Shown here: one piece after another, positions 56,622-64,000 of the stretch | Position numbering within the stretch: the stretch's first letter is position 1 | Layout: each line of letters begins with the position of its first letter | From: DATKNA01 sp963755755 | GTDB lineage: Bacteria > Actinomycetota > Actinomycetes > Actinomycetales > Kineosporiaceae | Direction: 5' to 3' | Length of the DNA stretch: 64,000 nucleotides | Assembly: GCA_963755755.1 (NCBI GenBank) | Contig: CAVWLJ010000005.1 | Coordinates: 124,001-188,000, forward strand | Notes under the pieces: generated by a model | What the model was told of the DNA's origin: nothing | Seen by the model: only the letters and a program-made list of their open reading frames with translations | The model's database searches: none | Made by a program: the position numbers and the translations under genes

Positions 56622-57086
56622 GTGGAAAGCACAACGGCAGCTCCCGGCACCTTCGACGCCCTGCGGCGCGTGGTCACCGCCGGGCTCCTCCCCCTCTCCG
56701 CGCTCGCCCGCACGGCGATCCGCGTGGCAGGTGCGGCGCTCCTCGTCGGCAACGGCGCGCTCCACTGGCACCTCGCCGACCTCGGCTACGCCACTGTGCC
56801 CGTGATCGGTCCGCTGTTCCGTCTCGACGGTGTGATCGCCGTCCTGGTCGCGGTGGCCGTGCTCGTGACGCCGATGCCCTGGTGGCGCTTCGCCTGTGCG
56901 GCAGGCGCCCTCCTGCAGGTGGGCACCCTCGGCGCGCTGGGTCTCAGCCTCACCGTCGGAACGTTCGGCTTCCGGGAGACCCTGGACGCACCGGACCTCG
57001 TCCAGTCGGTCGTGGTGGAAACTCTCGGATTCGCCGTTCTCGTGATCGGGGCGCTCGCCCGGACGCCGGTGAGCGCGGGAGAGTGA
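56622..57086 (+). CDS. Four-helix membrane protein, first gene of the sigL operon
   Basis: This 154-residue protein has four hydrophobic segments (for example AIRVAGAALLVGNGALHWHL, GVIAVLVAVAVLVTPMPWW and QSVVVETLGFAVLVIGALA). The His pair in ALHWHLADLGY could be functional. I do not recognise a named family. Its stop overlaps the sigL start in a GTGA junction, so it is translated with the sigma factor. The promoter pattern suggests it is a SigL target, perhaps part of the envelope response. Confidence 0.75.
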   Translation: MESTTAAPGTFDALRRVVTAGLLPLSALARTAIRVAGAALLVGNGALHWHLADLGYATVPVIGPLFRLDGVIAVLVAVAVLVTPMPWWRFACAAGALLQVGTLGALGLSLTVGTFGFRETLDAPDLVQSVVVETLGFAVLVIGALARTPVSAGE

Positions 57087-57613
57087 ACATCGTGACCACC
57101 CGGGCCAGCGGCGAGGACCTCCTGCGGGAGCTGTTCGACGAGCACGCGCCGGCCCTGCTGGCCTACTCCCTCCGGCTCACGGACGGCGATCGCGGCCGCG
57201 CCGAGGACGTCGTCCAGGAGACCCTGCTGCGGGCCTGGACCCACCCGGACGCGATGGCCCCCGAACGCGGATCCCCGCGCCCGTGGCTCTTCGCGGTCGC
57301 CCGCAGGGTGGCCGTCGACGCCCACCGCCGCCGCATCGCGCGGCCCCGGGAGGTCGGCGACGAGCCGCTCGCCATGGTGGCGGACCCGGTCGACGAGCTC
57401 GAGCGCGCCCTGGAATCGTGGCTGGTGGCCGACGCCCTCTCCGCGCTCTCCCCCGCGCACCGGGAGGTGCTGCTCGAGACGTACTTCCGCGGGCGGACGG
57501 TGTCGGAGGCCGCCGAGATCCTCGGCGTCCCCGGCGGAACGATCAAGTCCAGGACCCACTACGCGCTGCAGGCCCTGCGCCTCGCACTGCTCGAACGAGG
57601 GGTGACGCCATGA
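57083..57613 (+). CDS. sigL: ECF sigma factor, SigL type
   Basis: This 176-residue extracytoplasmic-function sigma factor has region 2 in ELFDEHAPALLAYSLRLTDG and AEDVVQETLLRAWTHP, and region 4 in LSPAHREVLLETYFRGRTVS, AAEILGVPGGTIKSRTHYAL and ending LERGVTP. Wording and order closely follow M. tuberculosis SigL. GTG 57083. It is followed by an RslA-like anti-sigma gene with an ATGA overlap, as in the SigL-RslA pair. Two SigL-type promoters lie upstream. Confidence 0.88.
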   Translation: MNIVTTRASGEDLLRELFDEHAPALLAYSLRLTDGDRGRAEDVVQETLLRAWTHPDAMAPERGSPRPWLFAVARRVAVDAHRRRIARPREVGDEPLAMVADPVDELERALESWLVADALSALSPAHREVLLETYFRGRTVSEAAEILGVPGGTIKSRTHYALQALRLALLERGVTP

Positions 57614-58293
57614 CCTGCCCGCATGTGGTCGACGTCGCGCCGTACGCGCTCGGCACACTCGACCCGGCCGAGCGCCCGCAGGTCGCCGAGCACCTGCGCG
57701 TGTGCCCGGAGTGCCAGGAGGTCCTCGAGTCCGTCGCGGGTCTGCCCGGGCTGCTCGCGCGGGTGCACGCGTCCGACATCGAAACGCCGGCCGAGCCCCC
57801 CGATGAGGCGATGTTCCAACGCCTCCTCGCGCGCTCCGCGGACGTCCGTCCGGCGCCGTCCGCGGACGTCCGTCCCGCCCCGCCCGCCGACGTCCGTTCG
57901 GCGCGGCGCGCTCCCCGCCGCAGGCTGCTCCTCGCGGCGGCCGCGGCACTCGTCGTCGTCGGCGGCGCCGGCGTCGCCGTCCATGACGGGCTGCAGGACA
58001 GTGGGACGCGCGTCGTCAGCGCGGCCGCCGGGCCGGTGCACGCGACCGTCCGGATCTCCCCGACGCCGTCCGGCACCGCGGTGCGGATCGACCTCTCGGG
58101 AGTGCAGGCCGAGGAGCACTGCCGGCTGGTCGCCGTCGACCACGCCGGCCACCGGACCGTGGCCGCGACCTGGGAGGCGGGCTACACCGGCACGGCGACG
58201 TTCGCGGGCAGCGTGTCCGTCCCCACCGATCAGCTGGCTTCGCTGCGCGTGGAGACGGACACGGCGACCCTGCTCACCTTCCCGCTGTCCTGA
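57610..58293 (+). CDS. rslA: Zinc-binding anti-sigma factor, RslA type
   Basis: This 227-residue membrane anti-sigma factor has the zinc-associated H-X3-C-X2-C motif AEHLRVCPECQEVL near residue 30, a single membrane segment (RLLLAAAAALVVVGGAGVAV) and an extracytoplasmic domain. The C-terminus (WEAGYTGTATFAGSVSVP, TDQLASLRVE) resembles RslA of M. tuberculosis. RslA-type proteins release SigL when the Cys pair is oxidised. The linker has a 24-base repeat encoding SADVRPAP units (57838-57903). ATG 57610 overlaps the sigL stop. Confidence 0.87.
   Translation: MTCPHVVDVAPYALGTLDPAERPQVAEHLRVCPECQEVLESVAGLPGLLARVHASDIETPAEPPDEAMFQRLLARSADVRPAPSADVRPAPPADVRSARRAPRRRLLLAAAAALVVVGGAGVAVHDGLQDSGTRVVSAAAGPVHATVRISPTPSGTAVRIDLSGVQAEEHCRLVAVDHAGHRTVAATWEAGYTGTATFAGSVSVPTDQLASLRVETDTATLLTFPLS
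57838..57903 (+). repeat. 24-bp tandem repeat in the rslA linker
   Basis: Two full units and one partial unit starting at 57838, 57862 and 57886 share GCGGACGTCCGTC and encode ADVRPAP-type blocks just before the membrane segment of the anti-sigma factor. Confidence 0.7.
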
Positions 58294-58305
58294 GCGGCCG
58301 CGGGG

Positions 58306-58797
58306 TCAGTTCACCTCGCGGAGCTCGCCGGTCCGGACGTCGTAGACGAATCCCCGGATCGAGTCCTTGCGCGGGATCGCCGGCTCTGCCTTGATCCTGG
58401 CGATGTTCTGCCGGACGTCCTCCTCCAGGTCCGAGAAGGCCTCCGCCGCCCAGGTGGGCTTGACGCCGGTGTCCGCCTGGATCTGCGCCCGGAAGTCGTC
58501 GTCGGTGAAGGTGAGCATCCCGCAGTCGGTGTGGTGGATGAGGATGATCTCCTCGGTGCCGAGGAGGCGCTGGCTGATGGCCAGACTCCGCAGCTCGTCC
58601 TGCGTGACGATCCCGCCCGCGTTGCGGATGACGTGCGCGTCGCCCTCCTGCAGACCGAGCAGCCCGTAGGGGTTCAGACGTGCGTCCATGCACGCGACGA
58701 CCGCGACGTGCTTGGCGGGCGGGAGCGGGAGGTCGGCCTTGTCGAAGGTCTCGGCGTAATGGCGGGCGTTGGCGAGCAGCTCGTCGGTGACGGACAT
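58306..58797 (-). CDS. Beta-class carbonic anhydrase
   Basis: This 163-residue enzyme interconverts CO2 and bicarbonate. Zinc ligands and the Asp-Arg dyad are in VVACMDARLNPYGLLG, and the second Cys/His pair in ILIHHTDCGMLTF. IRNAGGIVTQDELRSLAIS is also typical of the short beta-CA clade seen in actinobacteria. ATG 58797 follows GGAGTCTCC. Convergent with rslA, 12 bases apart. Intact. Confidence 0.92.
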   Translation of the reverse strand: MSVTDELLANARHYAETFDKADLPLPPAKHVAVVACMDARLNPYGLLGLQEGDAHVIRNAGGIVTQDELRSLAISQRLLGTEEIILIHHTDCGMLTFTDDDFRAQIQADTGVKPTWAAEAFSDLEEDVRQNIARIKAEPAIPRKDSIRGFVYDVRTGELREVN

Positions 58798-59029
58798 GGA
58801 GACTCCTCGGAAGCGGGGTGGGCGGAGGGGGCAGCAGGCAGCGTCCGCGCTCGCGCGGACCTGGTGCAGGCGGAGGTGACGGGTCAGGCGCGACAGAGGG
58901 CGCTGGCCAGGCGACACAGGTCGACGTGGAGGCGTGCCACGAGGACCGTGCGACGGCGGGTCACGTCGCCTTCGTACTGGTTCGCCATCCCCGTCCGCAA
59001 GCCCCCGTCCGCCTCGTGGACCTGGAAAG
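58798..59029. other. Upstream part of the carbonic anhydrase/SRPBCC divergent gap
   Basis: The full gap is 304 bases (58798-59101). Bases 58798-59029 must hold the carbonic anhydrase promoter on the minus strand. I see only a short GC-rich hairpin (GTCCGCGC-TCGC-GCGGAC region near 58845-58862) and no coding or RNA-gene signal. Confidence 0.3.
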
Positions 59030-59081
59030 GCAACCGACGGTTGCGTTCGAGGAGGAGCACGTGCAACGATCGGTTGCACGT
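59030..59081. promoter_or_regulatory. Two tandem GCAAC-N5-GTTGC operators upstream of the SRPBCC/ArsR genes
   Basis: Site one is GCAACCGACGGTTGC (59030-59044). Site two is GCAACGATCGGTTGC (59063-59077), extended outward to a 9-bp-arm dyad 59059-59081. Both are perfect GCAAC-N5-GTTGC inverted repeats with centres 33 bases apart, three helical turns. They end 21 bases before the ATG at 59102. An ArsR-type regulator encoded in the same transcript is the obvious candidate binder. Confidence 0.7.
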
Positions 59082-59101
59082 CAACCCGAAGGAGACCCGA
59101 C

Positions 59102-59577
59102 ATGATCGCTGACAGTGTGGAACGCGAGATCCGGATCGACGCCCCCGTCGACGTCGTCTGGCGCGTCGTCACCGAACCCGGCGAGATCACCCGGTGGTTC
59201 AGCGACGAGGCCGAGCTGGACCCCCGCCCCGGCGGGAACGGCGTCCTCACCTTCCGGAACGAGGACAACGGCCACGAGAAGGTCGTCGCACCGCTGATGG
59301 TGGTGCGCGCCGAGCCGCCGCACGTCTTCGCCTACCGCTGGTCGCACCCGCGAGGGCACCCGCCCGGACAGCTCGAACTCGGTCCTCGTCGAGTTCACCC
59401 TGACCCCGGACGCCGACGGCACGCTCCTGCGCGTGGTGGAGAGCGGCATCGCCGCCATGGCGTGGACCGACGAGGCGAAGCTCGGCTACCTCGAGGACCA
59501 CCGGCAGGGCTGGGACACGCATCTGCAGTCGCTGCGCAGCTACGCCCCCGGGGCTGCCGCCGCGTCCGCGCGCTAGG
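59102..59577 (+). CDS. SRPBCC (AHSA1/START-like) domain protein, frameshifted
   Basis: This 157-residue lipid/ligand-binding fold protein matches the AHSA1-like SRPBCC group: REIRIDAPVDVVWRVVTEPG, EITRWFSDEAELDPRPGGNG, then after a shift near 59370, NSVLVEFTLTPDADGTLLRV, VESGIAAMAWTDEAKL and GWDTHLQSLRSYA. ATG 59102 follows AAGGAG. It is followed eight bases later by an ArsR gene, the usual pairing. Ligand unknown. Confidence 0.82.
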
Positions 59578-59584
59578 GGCCCGC

Positions 59585-59977
59585 ATGTCGCCGGACGAGG
59601 ACGAACTCTGGGCGGTCGTCGGCGACCCGTCCCGCCGGCACGTCCTCGACCTGCTGCTCGCGCACGGCGAGGCGACGCCGACGGCGCTCGCGCGGGACCT
59701 CCCCTTCACCCGGCAGGCCGTGGCCAAGCACCTCGCGGTCCTCGACCGGGCCGGGCTCGTGACGAGCCGGCGGGAAGGCCGCGAGACGCTCTACCGGGTG
59801 CGGCCGGAGCGGCTCGAGGCCGCGACCCGGGTGGTGGCGCAGGTCGCCGCGCAGTGGGACGCCCGGCTGTCCCGGATCAAGCACCTCGCCGAGGCCGCCC
59901 ACCGGGCGGCCCGGGGCGAGGCCGGTGTCAGCGGCGCAGCCCCGCCAGCAGCTTCGGCACCGCCGCCACCCCGGTGA
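59585..59977 (+). CDS. ArsR family transcriptional regulator
   Basis: This is a winged-helix repressor of 130 residues: DELWAVVGDPSRRHVLDLLL, TPTALARDLPFTRQAVAKHL, LDRAGLVTSRREGRETLYRV. No metal-binding Cys motif is present, so it is a non-metal ArsR of the SRPBCC-linked type. The Ala/Pro-rich last 15 residues arise where the gene overlaps the convergent aldo-keto reductase by 50 bases. It likely represses its own operon at the two upstream operators. Confidence 0.88.
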   Translation: MSPDEDELWAVVGDPSRRHVLDLLLAHGEATPTALARDLPFTRQAVAKHLAVLDRAGLVTSRREGRETLYRVRPERLEAATRVVAQVAAQWDARLSRIKHLAEAAHRAARGEAGVSGAAPPAASAPPPPR

Positions 59978-60893
59978 GGGGCCGGAAGGCCGACGCCGCC
60001 GTCCGCAGGGCCTCGTACTCGTCGTCGGCGAGCACGACGTCCGCGGCGGCGGCGTTCGCCTCCACCTGTTCCGCGCTGCTGGCACCGGGGATCGCGACGA
60101 CGTTCGGATGGTGGACGACGTAGGCCAGCGCGGCCTGCGACGGCGTCACGCCGTGCGCATCCGCGACCTCCCGGAGCACGGCCAGCAGCCGTTCCGCGCG
60201 CTCGAGGTTCGCGGGCAGGAACAGCGGGTTCATCCGCCGGACCGACCCCGCCGGCGGGTTCTGGGCGGAGTAGCGCCCGGAGAGGAAGCCCTGCGCGAGC
60301 GGGCTGTAGGCGATGACCAGCCGGTGCCGGGCCGCCGCGTACGGCAGCATGTCGGCCTCGGGCGCGGCGTGCGCCAGGCTGTACTGCACCTGGTTGGAGA
60401 GGACCGGGCGACCGAGGGCGCGCTCGGCGTCCTGCCACCGGGTCAGCGAGTAGTTGCTCACCCCCACGTGGTCGACGAGGCCGACGTCCTGCAGCCGGCG
60501 CATGCCGGCCATGGTCGTGCCGTCACGCACCACGGGGTTCGGCTGGTGCACCTGGTAGAGGTCGATGGTCCGGACGCCGAGGCGCGCGGCGCTGGCGACC
60601 GCCCGCTGCTGCACGACGCCCGAGACCGGCAGGATCGGGAGGATCTTCGTCGCGACGAAGGCGCGCTCGCGCGCATCACCGAGGGCGGCGCCGAGCAGCC
60701 GCTCGCTGCGCCCGAACGCGTACGCCTCCGCGCTGTCGAACAGGGTGATGCCGGCCTCCAGCGCGCGGCGCACGATCGCGTCGACCCGGCGCTCGTAGTC
60801 GCCGCCGTACCCCCACTCGCGGGACCCGAACTGCCACGTCCCGAGGCCGATCTTCGAGATGGGCGTCGTGGCGGCGACGTCGGCGTAGCGCAT
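59928..60893 (-). CDS. Aldo/keto reductase
   Basis: This NADPH-dependent oxidoreductase with a TIM barrel has about 321 residues. The catalytic tetrad is visible as Asp and Tyr in LFDSAEAYAFGRSE, Lys in FVATKILPI and His in LYQVHQPNP. The cofactor end has AIPGASSAEQVEANAAA. Substrate unknown. ATG 60893 is chosen; a TTG at 60905 is possible. Convergent overlap with the ArsR gene. Confidence 0.9.
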   Translation of the reverse strand: MRYADVAATTPISKIGLGTWQFGSREWGYGGDYERRVDAIVRRALEAGITLFDSAEAYAFGRSERLLGAALGDARERAFVATKILPILPVSGVVQQRAVASAARLGVRTIDLYQVHQPNPVVRDGTTMAGMRRLQDVGLVDHVGVSNYSLTRWQDAERALGRPVLSNQVQYSLAHAAPEADMLPYAAARHRLVIAYSPLAQGFLSGRYSAQNPPAGSVRRMNPLFLPANLERAERLLAVLREVADAHGVTPSQAALAYVVHHPNVVAIPGASSAEQVEANAAAADVVLADDEYEALRTAASAFRPLTGVAAVPKLLAGLRR

Positions 60894-61057
60894 CGGGCCA
60901 CTCAACGCGGTCGCGGTGCGCGGGGCAAGCCGTCCGCTCGCCGATCGGCAGGTTTGGCCGGACGTGGGCCGGGCAGGGCCGGATCGCCGACGCCGCAGTC
61001 CAGGGACCGGCGCGGCGGACGGCGCTTCGGAGCGGGATCCGCAGAGAGGAGATCGTC

Positions 61058-61481
61058 ATGGCGAACACGGCACGCGACATCATGAGCGGCGGAGCGGACT
61101 GCGTCGGCGAGAACGAGACAGTCGCCGACGCGGCGCGCAAGATGGCCCAGCTCGGCGTCGGAGCCCTGCCGATCTGCGGCGACGACGACCGGCTCAAGGG
61201 CATGGTCACCGACCGCGACATCGTCATCAAGGTGATCGCCGAGGGCAAGGACCCCAACACCTGCAAGGCCGGGGAACTCGGCTCAGGGCAAGCCGGTGAC
61301 CATCGGCGCGGACGACAGCCTGCAGGAGCTCGTGCGCACGATGTCCCAGCACCACGTGAAGCGCGTACCCGTCATCGACGGGCATCGGCTCGTGGGCGTG
61401 GTGAGCGAATCCGACGTCGCGTCGTCGGCTCCGCAGGACCTCGTCGTCGACCTCGTCAAGGGCGTCTACGCGAGCAGCTGA
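61058..61481 (+). CDS. CBS-pair domain protein, frameshifted
   Basis: This protein of about 140 residues is made of two CBS motifs: ARDIMSGGADCVGENETVAD to LKGMVTDRDIVIKVIAEG, then VTIGADDSLQELVRTMSQHH to RLVGVVSESDVASSAP. Dropping one G in GAACTCGGCTCAGGG near 61280 joins them (AGELAQGKPVTIG). ATG 61058 has AGAGGAG upstream. Stand-alone CBS proteins bind adenine nucleotides and often act in stress responses. Single gene. Confidence 0.88.
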
Positions 61482-61508
61482 TCCGCCGCACCCGCACCGC
61501 TCCGGTCG

Positions 61509-62816
61509 TCACCGCCGGCCGGGGCGGTGCCCACGCGACAGCGGCAGCACCGGCGGCATCACGGGCAGTTGCGTGCGCAACGGACGCCGCAGGCGCGCGG
61601 GGAGCCGGGAGCCACGGGGCTGCCGGCGGGCGCGCTCGTCGAGGTCGAGCTCGCGCAGCAGCCGCTCGACGGTGCCGCCGAATGACGCGATGAGCTCGGT
61701 GAGCACGACGTCCTCGCGCGGGTTGACCAGCTGCAGCTCGTCGATCCGGGCCCGGGCCTCGTGCAGCGTGCCGAGCGCCGCGACCACGTCGTCCACGTCG
61801 CCGTCGTGGTCGCCCGGCCGCGCCTCGGCACGCACGAGCTCCCCGAACTCGCGCAGACCGTCGGCCATCTCGCGCAGCGCCACCGCGAACGACTCGCGCA
61901 GCTCCGGGACGATCGCGCGGCGCTCGTGGTCCAGCCGGTCCGCGACGGCCTCGATCGTGCCGAACATGCTGCGGATGGCCACCGCCGAGTGCTCCAACGC
62001 CTCGAGCCCGTGGCGCAGCCCCGGGCCCGCGTCCGGCGTGCCCAGCGCGCGCACGTTCAGCCGTCTGCTCTCCTCCGCCCTGAGCAGCACCGCCCCGACG
62101 GCCGGCATGCCGTGCGTCAACTGCCGGGCACGGCCGAGCCACTCCCCGGCGCGGTCGACGAGCCACGCGCCCTCGGCGTCCGGGGACGCGAGGTCGTCCG
62201 CCGCGTCGTCCAGCAGGTCGGCGAAGTTGCGGCCGAGCTCCTCGATCGCCTGCGCCGCGTCGGGCACGACCACCCGCGGCGGGAAGACGACGTTGGAGAG
62301 GACGCCGACGCCCGCGCCGATGAAGGTCTGCGCGATCCGGTCGCTCGCCGCCGCGGACGCGCCGAAGGCGCCCGCCCCGAGCACGAGCATCGCGCTGATG
62401 GGGACCTCGAGCAGGTTCGAGCCGAGACGCAGGACCTGGCCGACGACCAGGGAGATCCCGATGATGAGCCCCAGGCTCCACCAGGTCAGACCCACCGCCG
62501 ACGACACCAGGACGGCCAGGCCGACACCGGCGACGACGCTCACCACCCGGTCCAGACCGCTGACCAGCAGGCTGACCGGGGTGAGCTGGACGACGAGCAG
62601 CGCCGTCAGCGCAGCGGTCAGCGGTGCGGCACCGGGAAAGGCCAGCTCGGCGACGACGTAGCTGGCGACCGCCGCGACCGTGAGCCGCAGCGTCCAGCCG
62701 ATCGCCGGCCGCCCGGGCCGGCGCAGCCGCAGTCGTTCTGCCACGCGGGTCGTCGACCAGCGACGCGGTCGCCGCGGCGAGTGGGGACGGCGGACGAAGG
62801 CGGTCACGCCTGCCAT
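61509..62816 (-). CDS. FUSC-like (aromatic acid exporter family) membrane protein
   Basis: This 435-residue protein has about six hydrophobic segments in residues 38-185 (LTAALTALLVVQLTPVSLLV, WWSLGLIIGISLVVGQVLRL, FIGAGVGVLSNVVFPP) followed by a long helical cytoplasmic domain. The pattern fits the FUSC/ArAE family of putative exporters. The basic N-terminus and Arg/Pro-rich C-terminus flank it. Intact. Substrate unknown. Confidence 0.8.
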   Translation of the reverse strand: MAGVTAFVRRPHSPRRPRRWSTTRVAERLRLRRPGRPAIGWTLRLTVAAVASYVVAELAFPGAAPLTAALTALLVVQLTPVSLLVSGLDRVVSVVAGVGLAVLVSSAVGLTWWSLGLIIGISLVVGQVLRLGSNLLEVPISAMLVLGAGAFGASAAASDRIAQTFIGAGVGVLSNVVFPPRVVVPDAAQAIEELGRNFADLLDDAADDLASPDAEGAWLVDRAGEWLGRARQLTHGMPAVGAVLLRAEESRRLNVRALGTPDAGPGLRHGLEALEHSAVAIRSMFGTIEAVADRLDHERRAIVPELRESFAVALREMADGLREFGELVRAEARPGDHDGDVDDVVAALGTLHEARARIDELQLVNPREDVVLTELIASFGGTVERLLRELDLDERARRQPRGSRLPARLRRPLRTQLPVMPPVLPLSRGHRPGRR

Positions 62817-62835
62817 GGTGGACGAACCGGCGCCG

Positions 62836-63102
62836 TCAGTCCTCCGGCGATGTCAGGTCGAGGACGATCTCCTCCCACGCGCCTTCCCATCGCGTCGGCG
62901 AGGAGTCCACCGAGAGCGGCGGCGGCTGGCGGCCGGCGAGGAGGTCCTCGATCGTCATGTCGTACCGCTCCAGGATGGCCATGAGCTCCTCGCGCTCCGC
63001 CGGCGTCCGGTAGTCGAGGATCTCCCGTCGCAGCCGAGCCCGGCGACGACGTTCGTCGTAGCGCATGCGGACCGCGTCCCGCAGTGCGTGGAGGGACTCC
63101 AT
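62836..63102 (-). CDS. Small hypothetical protein
   Basis: This 88-residue protein has a basic helical first half (ESLHALRDAVRMRYDERRRR, YRTPAEREELMAILERYDMT) and an acidic end (GAWEEIVLDLTSPED). AGGAGG lies eight bases before ATG 63102, which strongly supports translation. No family recognised. It is upstream of the FUSC-like gene with a 19-base gap and is probably in the same transcript. Confidence 0.7.
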   Translation of the reverse strand: MESLHALRDAVRMRYDERRRRARLRREILDYRTPAEREELMAILERYDMTIEDLLAGRQPPPLSVDSSPTRWEGAWEEIVLDLTSPED

Positions 63103-63177
63103 CGGCCCACCTCCTGGTGCAGACGACCAGTGTCACTCGGGACCGCCCGCGGTTCCAGAGCCCTGGCAGGAATGCCG

Positions 63178-63567
63178 TCAGACCGTGTCCCTGACGGCGT
63201 CGACCTCGATCTCGATCCTCATCCGGGTGTCGGAGAGCCCGCAGACCTGCATGGTCGCGGCGGGCCGCACCGGGCCGAAGGCGGCGCGCAGGACGGGCCA
63301 GCACGGTTCGAAGTCGTCGCGGTCGGGCAGCAGGTACCGCACCCGGACGACGTCGGCGAGCGTGCACCCGGCCTCGGCGAGGGCCCAGGTGATGTTCCGG
63401 ATCGCCTGCTCGGCCTGCGCGACGACGTCCTCGGCGACGGTCATCGTGGCGTAGTCGAAGCCGGTCGTCCCGGAGAGGTACACGCGATCGCCCACGACCA
63501 CGGCCCGGGCATACCCGATCTGCTCCTCGAACGTCGATCCGCTGCTGATGAACCGGCGGTCAGCCAT
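63178..63567 (-). CDS. RidA/YjgF family protein
   Basis: This 129-residue trimeric enamine/imine deaminase family member shows GYARAVVVGDRVYLSGTTG, VAQAEQAIRNITWALAEAGC and VRPAATMQVCGLSDTRMRIE. The final conserved Arg and Glu region (RMRIEIEVDAV) is kept. RidA clears reactive enamines from PLP enzymes; subfamily roles differ. ATG 63567. Single gene. Confidence 0.9.
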   Translation of the reverse strand: MADRRFISSGSTFEEQIGYARAVVVGDRVYLSGTTGFDYATMTVAEDVVAQAEQAIRNITWALAEAGCTLADVVRVRYLLPDRDDFEPCWPVLRAAFGPVRPAATMQVCGLSDTRMRIEIEVDAVRDTV

Positions 63568-63630
63568 CCCGGGAGGCTACCGAGCGCCGGCCGGCGAGAG
63601 CCGCTACGCCGGGAGCGGCTCGGCTCAGCG

Positions 63631-63648
63631 CGGCATTTGCACATGCCG
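63631..63648. promoter_or_regulatory. CGGCAT-N6-ATGCCG dyad upstream of ridA and the edge gene
   Basis: This is a perfect 6-bp inverted repeat with a 6-base spacer in the 196-base divergent gap between RidA (start 63567) and the gene at 63764. A TTGACC hexamer at 63655-63660 may be part of the plus-strand promoter. The binding protein is unknown. Confidence 0.35.
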
Positions 63649-63763
63649 GTGGCATTGACCTCGATTGCCGCTTCTGGCGAGACTCTCGGTATCGCTCCGT
63701 GGTGGCAAGCCGTATTTCACCCGGGAAGCGTTCGCCGTCGTCGTCGTTCCCCGGAGGCTCGCC

Positions 63764-64000
63764 ATGTCTGCCACCACGCCCCGTTCCGTGATCTCCGGAA
63801 AGCCCTACCCGGTCGTCCAGGTCGACGACCGGGCACCGGCGACGCTCGACGACTTCACCGGGGAGACGACCTTCCTCATCGATCTCGACGGGCAGTCCTA
63901 CCTGGTCAGCGGACCGGGCGTGCCGGTCGAGGACGGCGTGCGGGTGTTCGAGAAGTCCGAGCACGGGGTCGGCAAGGACATCCGGACCTGGCTCGTGTGC
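63764..64000 (+). CDS. Unrecognised protein, truncated by the window edge
   Basis: ATG 63764 with CGGAGG seven bases upstream opens a frame that runs off the window. The 79 visible residues (SATTPRSVISGKPYPVVQVD, DRAPATLDDFTGETTFLIDL, DGQSYLVSGPGVPVEDGVRV, HGVGKDIRTWLVC) look like a small beta-rich acidic protein. I do not recognise the family. Confidence 0.65.
   Translation, partial: MSATTPRSVISGKPYPVVQVDDRAPATLDDFTGETTFLIDLDGQSYLVSGPGVPVEDGVRVFEKSEHGVGKDIRTWLVC

Overview
The window is a GC-rich (roughly 70 percent or more) actinobacterial chromosome segment. Three things support this: the conserved block dacB / DUF2342 metalloprotease / tilS / hpt / ftsH / folE / folP / folB-folK / DUF3180 divergent from ppa, as in Mycobacterium and relatives; frequent GTG starts with 4-base stop/start overlaps; and a SAM-IV riboswitch, a class known from Actinomycetales. 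The gene mix suits Pseudonocardiales or Geodermatophilales, but the genus cannot be fixed by reading alone. I see no tRNA, rRNA, CRISPR array, insertion sequence, phage or plasmid signature.

Layout. 0.2-2.8 kb: an osmoprotectant-type ABC transporter (two permeases divergent from the ATPase). 2.9-6.0 kb: a secreted sedolisin protease and a PAS-GAF-PP2C phosphatase. 6.1-16.2 kb: the folate/ftsH/tilS/dacB block on the minus strand, then ppa (+), a DEAD-box helicase (+), CsbD, Nudix, otsB, otsA and recQ. 23.5-29.6 kb: a GNAT / HxlR divergent pair, a methyltransferase, the riboswitch-controlled sulfurtransferase sseA, a rhomboid-like membrane protein, an alditol oxidase, a Flp-like pilin and a thioesterase. 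29.7-40.4 kb: a Clostridium-type GltX, a Tat-linked DUF1501/DUF1800 pair, the molybdate operon modR-modA-modB-modC, a pirin and small genes. 40.4-46.1 kb: a decarboxylase remnant, sucrose phosphorylase, a LysE exporter, small membrane and regulatory genes and a double CrcB. 46.1-54.0 kb: an acyl-CoA-synthetase-like ligase divergent from a deazaflavin-dependent reductase, then hutU-hutH divergent from an IclR regulator, and an Nramp-related carrier. 54.3-58.3 kb: a two-component system, a Rieske lipoprotein divergent from a membrane protein-sigL-rslA operon. 58.3-64 kb: carbonic anhydrase, an SRPBCC/ArsR pair, an aldo-keto reductase, a CBS protein, a FUSC-like membrane protein, RidA and a truncated gene at the edge.

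Two themes stand out. First, regulatory DNA is unusually readable: a near-consensus SAM-IV riboswitch, back-to-back SigL-type ECF promoters, two ArsR-type operators 33 bp apart, several inverted-repeat operators in divergent promoters, and three long GC-rich terminators. Second, about 35 frameshifts break some 20 otherwise well-conserved genes, including tilS, otsA, recQ, hutU and hutH. Most can be repaired by removing one base, so I read them mainly as sequence error and annotate the genes across the shifts. One locus, the PLP decarboxylase remnant at 40.4-40.8 kb, lacks most of its gene and is a real deletion candidate.
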